A stretch of DNA of 47,800 bases, taken from assembly GCA_027023025.1 (NCBI GenBank), contig JALVXB010000011.1:1-47800 (forward strand), read 5' to 3'. Position 1 is the first letter of the stretch. Every line of letters begins with the position of its first letter. Source of the DNA: Caldisericaceae bacterium (GTDB taxonomy: Bacteria; Caldisericota; Caldisericia; Caldisericales; Caldisericaceae). Below the pieces are notes generated by a model, which saw only the letters and a program-made list of their open reading frames with translations, was not told where the DNA came from and did no database searches. Shown here in pieces: positions 18,841 to 25,839 of the stretch. Made by a program: the position numbers and the translations under genes.

Positions 18841-20490
18841 TTATGCTTTATTGGTTGCGCCTTCAGATTTGTAAATATTTACTACTGAGATAATACCTTC
18901 GATGAAGATCCAGATTGCAAGGATAACTTCAACGAGTGCTGCCCAACCGATAATTGAGCCAAGCCCCCACTTTGCAATAAGTGAGAAGAGTGCCCAGATC
19001 GTAATGATCGCCATAAAGATTGCAGGAACGCCAGGAACTGCCCAGTACTTCTTACGGTTTGTCTTCATAAGCCATACCATAACCACGAACAAAACGAGTG
19101 CTGCAATAAGCTGGTTGGTTGCACCAAATACAGGCCACATTGCTTTCCACACTGGAAGTGTCTTTCCTGTTTTTGGATCTGTATACTTAATGAAAACGAG
19201 AATTGCAGGAAGAATCAATGTAATGAATGTTGCAAGATACCTGTTCTTAATTCCTGTGAACTCGGTAAGGACATATCTCGAAAGTCTCGTTGCAGTATCC
19301 GTTGAAGTAAGGACGAACGAAGAAAGTGCAAGCATACCAAATGCGCTGCCAAGTCCTAACGGAATGCCAAACAGGTGCACGAATGTGCCAATTCCGTGTC
19401 CGTAAATTGCTGCTGCATTGTTTGAGAGCGCTGCTCTACCTGCTTTTGTAAGCACGGCAACGGTACCCATAGCAATAACTGCAACCATACCTTCAAGAAG
19501 CATTGCTGCATAACCGACTTTCTGTGCGTCGGTTTCTTTATTAAGTTGTTTGGATGTAGTACCAGAACCCACGAGCGAGTGGAACCCGGAAATGGAACCG
19601 CACGCAATAACGACGAATAACAGAGGAATCATTGGCCCAAGCGAAGAATGATAACCAAGGAATCCGGGCGTCTGCATAGGAAGTTTCCCTGCGATACCGC
19701 CAATTAAAATACCAAGGCCGCCACCGATCACGGCACCGTAAAGAAGGAAACTGGAAAGATAATCTCTCGGCTGGAGTAAAATCCACACTGGTGTAACGGA
19801 TGCGATAAATACATACGCAAGAAGCACCCAATCCCAGGCAACAGGGGAAAGGTTAAGCGGGATTTTTTGTCCAAGCCAGACAGATAAGTAAACGAGAATG
19901 ACGAATATCGTCGTAATTACGCCAAGACTCTGCTTCATCCTGTAAAGCAGCACGCCAAAAATCAGTGCAAGGATAATGTAAATAAGAGCAGATGTTGCAA
20001 CTCCACCGCCTACGCCTTTTGCGTTGAATGTCATTTGAGCAACATTAATAAAGACTGCAACGACATAAACGAGCGCAATCCATATAAAGACTCTGAAAAT
20101 AAAGCCTGCTCTGCTCGTAATGTATTCAGTGCCAAGCTCCGCAATGGAACGCGCCTGGTGCCTGATAGATGCAACGAGTGCACTCATATCGTGCACGCCA
20201 CCAATAAAGATACTTCCTACGACGATCCAGAGATACGCAGGAAGCCAGCCCCACGCCATCGTTGCTGCGATAGGTCCTACGATTGGGCCTGCGCCTGCAA
20301 TAGACGAGAAGTGGTGTCCAAGAAGCACCGGTGCTGGTGCTGGGACATAGTCAACACCGTCCTGCATCGTGTGCGCAGGAGTTGGGTTTTTATCGTCCAA
20401 CCCGTAAACCCTGCTGGAAAGGAAATTACCATAAGTAAAGTAAGCAACTGTGAAGATTACTGCTGCGATAATAAATAGCCACGCTAACAT
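18841..20490 (-). CDS. cstA: CstA-family carbon-starvation transporter (peptide/pyruvate type)
   Basis: The 549-residue membrane protein has roughly 14-16 hydrophobic segments. It carries the CstA N-terminal signature, including NPTPAHTMQDGVDYVP (about 35-50), LLGHHFSSIAGAGPIVGP (56-73) and GGVHDMSALVASIRHQ. The family imports peptides (CstA) or pyruvate (BtsT) using ion gradients. At about 550 residues it matches the shorter CstA/BtsT relatives. AGGAGGTGAAGT sits just before the ATG. A gene for an unknown 183-residue protein precedes it and shares the promoter at 21142-21170; a LytSR sensor system is encoded just upstream. In E. coli, LytSR-type systems (BtsSR, YpdAB) control CstA-family importers, so regulation of this gene by the local pair is a fair inference. 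Confidence 0.93.
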   Translation of the reverse strand: MLAWLFIIAAVIFTVAYFTYGNFLSSRVYGLDDKNPTPAHTMQDGVDYVPAPAPVLLGHHFSSIAGAGPIVGPIAATMAWGWLPAYLWIVVGSIFIGGVHDMSALVASIRHQARSIAELGTEYITSRAGFIFRVFIWIALVYVVAVFINVAQMTFNAKGVGGGVATSALIYIILALIFGVLLYRMKQSLGVITTIFVILVYLSVWLGQKIPLNLSPVAWDWVLLAYVFIASVTPVWILLQPRDYLSSFLLYGAVIGGGLGILIGGIAGKLPMQTPGFLGYHSSLGPMIPLLFVVIACGSISGFHSLVGSGTTSKQLNKETDAQKVGYAAMLLEGMVAVIAMGTVAVLTKAGRAALSNNAAAIYGHGIGTFVHLFGIPLGLGSAFGMLALSSFVLTSTDTATRLSRYVLTEFTGIKNRYLATFITLILPAILVFIKYTDPKTGKTLPVWKAMWPVFGATNQLIAALVLFVVMVWLMKTNRKKYWAVPGVPAIFMAIITIWALFSLIAKWGLGSIIGWAALVEVILAIWIFIEGIISVVNIYKSEGATNKA

Positions 20491-20557
20491 ACTTCACCTC
20501 CTTTAAAATTTTTGAAAAGTGTATTACTGCCTTTTCTAACGGTTTGTAAAGTAAACA

Positions 20558-21109
20558 TCACCTCCCACTCCTTTTGTTTTGCGATTTAAAGTGTTCTGGA
20601 AATATAGAACGAACGATTTCTTCAGACTCTTTTGCGTAGTAAAGTTTATTTTCGTTCCAGTCAAGGCCGATCAAAGCAACATCGTAAGAGCCTTTCAAGC
20701 GGAACATTATAGACTTCGTAAGGTACGCCTTTTTGAACGCTTCCGCCGTCTCCTCGTCTATGTTCGGTGCAACGATAACGAGTGCCATAACGGTGAGGTA
20801 GTGGTCCTGGGGAATGCGGAGCAGGTGCTTTTTCCCCGTTGTTTTCATCCACTCAAACCACTTATTTACCTCTGCGGAAGAAATCGTATCTAACTTTTTG
20901 AAAAGAACATGGGCAAATACATGGTACATGTAAATCTTTAGCATCGACATAATAAAGTAGTCCTCTACGGATTCTTTGTATTCTGCATAAAGGTCAAATG
21001 TTTCGTCGTCTATTGGGTAATCACGCGCCAGATCGTAATAGGCACGGAGTTTCTCCTCCGTTTCGTTTAAGAAAATTACAAAGTCACTCCTTTTTATCTC
21101 GTTGCCCAT
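20558..21109 (-). CDS. Unknown cytosolic protein (183 aa) in operon with cstA
   Basis: The ATG at 21109 has GGGAGA upstream, though at a long spacing because a palindrome lies between. The product is mostly helical and charged, with no signal peptide or clear membrane span. A hydrophobic stretch (FIMSMLKIYMYHVFAHVLF, about residues 52-70) could be a buried helix. I do not recognise any domain. It precedes cstA by 67 bases on the same strand and has a good promoter of its own, so the two are probably co-transcribed and the protein may help or regulate the transporter. That role is inference. Confidence 0.7.
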   Translation of the reverse strand: MGNEIKRSDFVIFLNETEEKLRAYYDLARDYPIDDETFDLYAEYKESVEDYFIMSMLKIYMYHVFAHVLFKKLDTISSAEVNKWFEWMKTTGKKHLLRIPQDHYLTVMALVIVAPNIDEETAEAFKKAYLTKSIMFRLKGSYDVALIGLDWNENKLYYAKESEEIVRSIFPEHFKSQNKRSGR

Positions 21110-21110
21110 T

Positions 21111-21120
21111 GTGTATACAC
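21111..21120. promoter_or_regulatory. 10-bp palindrome between ribosome site and start codon
   Basis: GTGTATACAC lies one base upstream of the ATG at 21109 and adjoins the GGGAGA. It shares the GTGT...ACAC form of the palindrome at 18780-18791. It could be a protein-binding site or an RNA hairpin that affects initiation. Confidence 0.3.
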
Positions 21121-21141
21121 TCTCCCACCATTTTTGTAAAA

Positions 21142-21170
21142 ATTTTACGAGATTACGCAGGAAAAATCAA
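21142..21170 (-). promoter_or_regulatory. Promoter of the 183-aa gene/cstA operon
   Basis: On the minus strand TTGATT (21170-21165) and TAAAAT (21147-21142) are exactly 17 bases apart, about 33 bases upstream of the start at 21109. Confidence 0.6.
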
Positions 21171-21222
21171 TAATTTTTAGACGAGCGTGGAAAATTTGAC
21201 GGTAAGTGTTAAAAAATACGGG

Positions 21223-21939
21223 TTAATTGTTCAAAAATTTTTCTCTGAACTCTTTTTGCCTGTGCGGAGAAAGCGGCAACTTATCTCCAGAAGATACTTC
21301 TATAACATACTTTCCCTTGAACCATGGGATAACGCGTTTTATTTCGTTTACATTAACGAGATAACTCTTGTGGATACGGAAGAAGTTATACCGTTTTAAT
21401 CTTTTTTCTGCAGACTGGAGCGTAAGCCCTTTGCAGTACAAGTTACCGTCTTTCGTCTTTGCAAATGTTTTTTCGTTTTTTGAATAAAGGTAAATAATTT
21501 CCCCGGGCTTTAGTAAAAACAAACTGCTTGCTTTTTCTCCGATAATGAAGTTTGGCGTACCGCCTTTTCTGTCCGAAAGTTTGCTCTTTATGCGAGCGAT
21601 CGTTTCGGAGAATCGCTTTGGGTCAACGGGCTTTACGAGGTAGTCCGTAGCGTTCAGCTCAAATGCCTTTACTGCATACTCGGAGTACGCAGTTACGAAT
21701 ACGATTACCGGTGCATTCTCTGTATTTTTTAGAGTTTCCGCAAGTTTTATCCCGGAGAAGCCTGGCATGTCAACATCAAAAAATACGACATCTACCTGCG
21801 TGCTGAGCAGTGCGTTCAGCGCATCAAATGCATTGGAAAATTCCCCTGCAAGTTCAAACTCCTTAAAGTGTGAGAGCAAAAACTTTATTTCTTCTCTTGC
21901 TGGTTCTTCGTCGTCAACGACAATTGCCCTAACAGCCAC
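21223..21939 (-). CDS. lytR: LytTR-family response regulator
   Basis: The 238-residue protein has a receiver domain (residues 1-120) with the acidic pair D9-D10, phospho-acceptor D55 in VVFFDVDMPGFSG, and the conserved lysine in DYLVKPVD. A LytTR DNA-binding domain follows (about 140-238; FFRIHKSYLVNVNEIKRV). It is the natural partner of the LytS-type kinase at 23320-25056. The GTG start at 21939 has GAGAGG about 11 bases upstream. Its 5' region adjoins the right end of the TnpB element, so its original leader has been replaced or displaced; transcription may now depend on read-through from the element or an internal promoter that I cannot see. Likely targets are the adjacent cstA operon, as for BtsR and YpdB in E. 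coli. Confidence 0.92.
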   Translation of the reverse strand: MAVRAIVVDDEEPAREEIKFLLSHFKEFELAGEFSNAFDALNALLSTQVDVVFFDVDMPGFSGIKLAETLKNTENAPVIVFVTAYSEYAVKAFELNATDYLVKPVDPKRFSETIARIKSKLSDRKGGTPNFIIGEKASSLFLLKPGEIIYLYSKNEKTFAKTKDGNLYCKGLTLQSAEKRLKRYNFFRIHKSYLVNVNEIKRVIPWFKGKYVIEVSSGDKLPLSPHRQKEFREKFLNN

Positions 21940-21959
21940 TCCTTCACCGTCCTCTCAGA

Positions 21960-23232
21960 CTTACACAAACCTAACTAAGTGTAGGTCTACCTGCTGAGTT
22001 CCTGCTTCAACGAGAGGATGCTTCTTAGGCAGCAAGCTGCGTTCGTCCACATTGCCTCTCTCAACAGGCGTATGGGTTCGGGTGGAACTCACCCTACCGT
22101 AGTTCATTAAGTTTATTGCAGCATTGAGGTCTCTGTCTATCTCTAAATCACACTGAGGACACCTGTATACTCTATTGCTTAGCTTTAAGTCAGGATTGAT
22201 ATATCCACAGTTTGAGCAGATCTTTGAACTGGGATACCACCTATCAGCAACGATGAGGCTGTTATTTCTTAGTTTACTCTTGTACTCTAACTGCCTTCTA
22301 AATTCGTACATACCAGTGCTGACCATTGCTTTCGCTATATGGTGGTTTCTCATCATACCTTTTACGTTCAAGTCTTCTATAACAATACTCTTGTAGTGCT
22401 TCGTTATGTAGGTTGTTACTTTGTGTACGTAATCTATCCTTGTGTTTGCTATCTTTTTGTGAAGTTTTTCAATTTTCTTCTTTTGCTTTATGAAGTTATT
22501 GGATATTAGCGTTTTGTCACCTTTGTGCTTTGGGTGCTGCTTCCTTGAAAGAGCTCTCTGAAGTTTCTTTAACCTCTTTTCATACTTTTCCATTACTTTA
22601 ATATTCTCAAAGTACATTCCGTCAGATAGAGTAGCAAACTTCTCAATGCCTAAGTCTACACCTATCATTGCTTGGCTCTCACAACTTTGGTACGGACTTT
22701 TATCCACTTCAATGACGAATGAAATATACCACTTATTTGCTCTTTTCGATATAGTTGCATTGAGTATCTTACCCTTGAACCTCACCTCCTCTCTCGTATT
22801 TACGTATCCAAGCTTTGGTATCCATACCTTCTTTCCTTTTACTTTAACCTTGTCTCCGCCTATGTAGAAGCTGCTTACAGAATGCTTTCTGCTTTTAAAC
22901 TGAGGATGTTTGCTTATACCTTTAAAGGAACTGTTAAATGCTTTCTTTAGTTGTATGAACGGTTGCTGAGAGGCGTACTTCGTTACATCTAAGACAAAGG
23001 GATACTTTTCTCTCTTTACCGCATTAAACTTCTTTTTGAGTATAAGGGCATTAGGTCTTTTGCCCTGGTTGTATTCCTTTTCCCACTCTTCCAACGCCCA
23101 GTTCCATACAAAGCGTGAGATGTGGCAGGTTTTCTCAAAGTATGACTTCTGTTTATTGTTTGGTTTTAACTCAATCTTGTGAGCAAGTTGCACCTTCTAC
23201 TGCTCTCTCCTTTATCTTTTAGTGTTAAGATA
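21960..23232 (-). mobile_element. IS200/IS605-type element carrying only tnpB
   Basis: The element is defined by a TnpB gene with no TnpA nearby and by hairpins at both sides. On the left (upstream of tnpB) TATCTT-AACACTAA-AAGATA lies at 23232-23213. At the right end CCTACAC and GTGTAAG pair across 21985-21960, next to the tnpB stop. There are no terminal inverted repeats and no target duplication, as expected for this family. It sits between lytS and lytR. True ends cannot be fixed without a related copy or an empty site; the given limits are the outer hairpin bases and may be short by tens of bases. Confidence 0.75.
21961..23193 (-). CDS. tnpB: TnpB RNA-guided endonuclease (IS200/IS605 OrfB)
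   Basis: The 410-residue protein has the TnpB order: an N-terminal helix-turn-helix/wedge region (LKPNNKQKSYFEKTCHISRF), a beta-barrel part, and a split RuvC domain. RuvC I is IGVDLGIEKFATL (D180), RuvC II is SIVIEDLNVKGM (E273), and RuvC III is DRDLNAAINL (Asp 353/355). The zinc ribbon CSNCG...CPQCD lies at about 326-349. All catalytic residues and four zinc cysteines are intact, so the nuclease is probably active. TnpB uses an omega RNA made from the element's right end to cut DNA at the empty donor site, which helps retain the element. No TnpA transposase is present, so movement would need one supplied in trans. The GTG start at 23193 has AGAAG next to it and GGAGAG further up. Confidence 0.93.
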   Translation of the reverse strand: MQLAHKIELKPNNKQKSYFEKTCHISRFVWNWALEEWEKEYNQGKRPNALILKKKFNAVKREKYPFVLDVTKYASQQPFIQLKKAFNSSFKGISKHPQFKSRKHSVSSFYIGGDKVKVKGKKVWIPKLGYVNTREEVRFKGKILNATISKRANKWYISFVIEVDKSPYQSCESQAMIGVDLGIEKFATLSDGMYFENIKVMEKYEKRLKKLQRALSRKQHPKHKGDKTLISNNFIKQKKKIEKLHKKIANTRIDYVHKVTTYITKHYKSIVIEDLNVKGMMRNHHIAKAMVSTGMYEFRRQLEYKSKLRNNSLIVADRWYPSSKICSNCGYINPDLKLSNRVYRCPQCDLEIDRDLNAAINLMNYGRVSSTRTHTPVERGNVDERSLLPKKHPLVEAGTQQVDLHLVRFV

Positions 23233-23319
23233 TAAACCTCCACAGATATACCCAACAGTTCTCTCATAAAAAAACTATAGCACGGAATTATACAAAATCA
23301 ATATATTAAGCACTTCCAG

Positions 23320-25056
23320 TTAATTAGGAAAACGAAGATTTAAAAAAGCAGATAATAACCCCTCAGTGGGAATACCAATTACTACCTTTGTGCCTTTATG
23401 TATTTTGCTCGTTATTTTTAAATAAAACTTATCACCATAAAGGTTCTTCAGCCTGTCGTGTACATTTCTTAAGCCAATTGAATGGTTATCCTCAAACGAG
23501 AGAATTTCTTTAAGTTTGTCTGCAGAAATTCCCCTTCCGTCGTCTGACACGACCATGTAAAGCATATTGAGGCGCTTATACACCTTTACATTAATTGAAA
23601 GCTTTCTTTTGTCTGGAGAAAAACCGTGCTTTATTGCATTTTCCACAATCGGCTGAAGAATCAGCGTGGGGATATTTTCGTTTTGCACGGTATCGTCCAC
23701 CTCAAAGCGCGTTTCCAGCCGATCGCCAAAGCGCACCTTTTCAATTGAAAGGTATGCCTTCACGAGGTCAACTTCTTCTCGGACGGTAACGAAGTTCGTC
23801 TTCCGCTCAAGCGTTTCCCTCAGTATAAAACTCAGTTTCAAAAGAAGGTCGTATCCTTCGTTTGGGTCTTTGCGCACCATGTATCGAATCGTGTTCAACG
23901 CATTAAACAAGAAGTGCGGGTTGATGCGCGCCTGAAGTGCTCTAATTTGAGAAACCATCCTGAGCCTTTTTTCCTTCTCTATGCGATTCAGCTGAATCTG
24001 TGTGGAAAGAATGTCAGCAAGTCCTTTTGCTATACGCATGTCGAGCAGGCTCACTGCATAGGGGCGCACTCTGTAAAGTTTCAGCACGCCAAAAACATCT
24101 CCGTCAGCAGAGCGCATCGGAACGACGATTCCCGAGGAAAGAGGGCATTCCTTTACATTGCACCCAATGTCGTCAGGCGTGTACATAACGATCGTTCTTC
24201 CACTTTTTATCGCTTCTTTCGTCGCCTTCGTGTGGAATTCGTCTCCTACTTTGTGGTGTTCCTCCCCGGCACCAGAGAATGCAAGAATTTTTTCTCTATC
24301 CGTTATGCCCACAGCATCGAGGTTCGTGTTTTTCAGGATGATTTCCACCGTATTCTTTGCAGTTTCTGCATTCAGGCCTTTACTCAGAATGGGCAGGGTT
24401 TCTTCTGCAATTTTCAATACTTTTTCCGCAGTAAGTGCAGTGATAAATTCCCTTTCCCTGTATGTCGCTTTCACCACGAAGAGAAACATCCACACGCCAA
24501 TTGCATTTGAAATAATCATCGGACCGCTGATCACATTTACCAGCGTTACGGCACGCGCGTAAGGCTTTGCAAGGACGAGGACGAGGAACATGTGAAAAGA
24601 TTCCGCAGCAATTGCAAAAACCATTGCTCTAAACGGATTAAAAATGTCTTCTTCCCTTCTTTTGTACAAAAGACCTGCAAGAAAACCGTTTGTAATTGTT
24701 GCAAGCGTGCAGGGAAGTGCAGTAAACCCTCCAAGCGTATATCTGTGAAGCCCTCCGATCAGGCCAGCAATGAGCCCTACGACGGGGCCGCCGAACAATC
24801 CGCCCGTAATTGCGCCAATGTCTCTTATGTTTGCAATCGCACCGCCCACAGGTTCCCCTAAGTATGTCCCAGCAATTGAAACGAGACCAAAGAACACGCC
24901 AAGCAGAACCTGTTTTTTAAAAGAGCGCTCGAAGTTAAAGAGAAAGCGCGCAATAGGCGTTTGGGCAAGAATAAATGCAATTGCAATAATAACGGATAGG
25001 CCTTCAATAAGTGAAAGGTAAAGTTTTAAGTGAAGAAACCCAAACCCGTTAGTCAT
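23320..25056 (-). CDS. lytS: LytS-type sensor histidine kinase (5TMR-LYT, GAF, HisKA_7TM-type kinase)
   Basis: The 578-residue protein opens with six or so membrane spans (about 10-200) of the 5TM-5TMR_LYT type, including the family pattern NIRDIGAITGGLFGGPVVG. A GAF domain (about 230-365) and the His_kinase block with ARINPHFLFNALNTI, whose histidine is phosphorylated, come next. The ATPase domain has the N box PIVENAIKHG, the G1 box DDGRGI and the G2 box GLRNVHDRL. Close relatives sense pyruvate (BtsS, YpdA) or membrane potential (LytS). The ATG at 25056 lies 18 bases after the preceding stop and lacks a visible ribosome site, so coupling to the upstream gene is likely. Its partner lytR is now separated by the TnpB element. 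Confidence 0.92.
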   Translation of the reverse strand: MTNGFGFLHLKLYLSLIEGLSVIIAIAFILAQTPIARFLFNFERSFKKQVLLGVFFGLVSIAGTYLGEPVGGAIANIRDIGAITGGLFGGPVVGLIAGLIGGLHRYTLGGFTALPCTLATITNGFLAGLLYKRREEDIFNPFRAMVFAIAAESFHMFLVLVLAKPYARAVTLVNVISGPMIISNAIGVWMFLFVVKATYREREFITALTAEKVLKIAEETLPILSKGLNAETAKNTVEIILKNTNLDAVGITDREKILAFSGAGEEHHKVGDEFHTKATKEAIKSGRTIVMYTPDDIGCNVKECPLSSGIVVPMRSADGDVFGVLKLYRVRPYAVSLLDMRIAKGLADILSTQIQLNRIEKEKRLRMVSQIRALQARINPHFLFNALNTIRYMVRKDPNEGYDLLLKLSFILRETLERKTNFVTVREEVDLVKAYLSIEKVRFGDRLETRFEVDDTVQNENIPTLILQPIVENAIKHGFSPDKRKLSINVKVYKRLNMLYMVVSDDGRGISADKLKEILSFEDNHSIGLRNVHDRLKNLYGDKFYLKITSKIHKGTKVVIGIPTEGLLSAFLNLRFPN

Positions 25057-25074
25057 TTCGGCAGATTACAAGCG

Positions 25075-25380
25075 TTAATCCGCGTCAAAGGAAAGTGCCC
25101 TGTTTCCAAAGTCGTTGAGGTTCACTGCCCAGATGTTATCGCAGCACTTATCGCGCTTTCTTACCTCTTCTTCTATGTCGTCCGTGATAATTACTTCAAC
25201 GGGAGATGTAGGTTTTAAGTATTTATCAATGTAATTTTGAACGGGTTCGGTAAGTGGACGAGCAGCAATAAGGATAATTTTTTCAAATGGACCGTGTTCT
25301 TTCACATAGTCTGCAATACCGCGGATGTCCACAATGCCTATTGCCTTCCTGTAGCCCAGAAAAATCGTTTTCTTATCCAT
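25075..25380 (-). CDS. Small conserved-looking unknown protein (101 aa)
   Basis: The ATG has a strong AAAGGAGGGAAGT upstream. The product looks like a compact alpha/beta fold: a first strand (KTIFLGYRK), an acidic helix, a strand KIILIAARP and a strand VEVIITDDI, then an end with a Cys-Cys pair and an acidic tail. There is no signal peptide or membrane span. I do not recognise the family. It lies 21 bases after dtd and 18 before lytS on the same strand, so it belongs to that operon and might link the two-component system to its neighbours; this is conjecture. Confidence 0.7.
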   Translation of the reverse strand: MDKKTIFLGYRKAIGIVDIRGIADYVKEHGPFEKIILIAARPLTEPVQNYIDKYLKPTSPVEVIITDDIEEEVRKRDKCCDNIWAVNLNDFGNRALSFDAD

Positions 25381-25401
25381 AACTTCCCTCCTTTCGATCA
25401 G

Positions 25402-25839
25402 TTACTTTTCCAGTATAAATGTAACGGGCCCGTCGTTAACGAGTTCTACCTGCATGTCTGCACCAAACACACCCGTTTTCACGGCACCGATGTGCGATTC
25501 TATAAGGTTGCAGAAGTATTCGTATATAGGCACTGCTTCCTCTTCAGGCGCAGCGTTAGAAAAGGACGGTCTGTTGCCCTTTTTAATGTGTGAGGCAAGC
25601 GTGAACTGTGACACGACGAGCACTTCTCCCCCCACATCCTTAACGGACAAATTCATTTTACCTTCTGCATCAGAGAAAATCCTCAAATTGCAAATTTTTT
25701 TGGCAAGGTACTCTGCTTTTTCTTTTGTGTCGCCCTTTTCAACTCCAAACAAAACGAGAAGCCCTTTACTTATCTGTGAGTGTACTTTGTCCTTGATCGT
25801 TACCCGTGCTCTCGTTACCCTCTGAATCACTATCCTCAT
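25402..25839 (-). CDS. dtd: D-aminoacyl-tRNA deacylase
   Basis: The 145-residue length is exactly that of DTD. The two active-site motifs are present: VSQFTLAS (about 78-85; usual -SQFTL-) and NDGPVTF near the C-terminus (usual N-x-GPVT). The enzyme removes D-amino acids, and glycine from mischarged tRNA-Ala, and works as a homodimer in the cytosol. AGAGGTGGATTC lies before the ATG at 25839. Its first 74 bases lie within the 3' end of relA in another frame, so the two are translationally linked. relA-dtd order is common in bacteria. Confidence 0.96.
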   Translation of the reverse strand: MRIVIQRVTRARVTIKDKVHSQISKGLLVLFGVEKGDTKEKAEYLAKKICNLRIFSDAEGKMNLSVKDVGGEVLVVSQFTLASHIKKGNRPSFSNAAPEEEAVPIYEYFCNLIESHIGAVKTGVFGADMQVELVNDGPVTFILEK

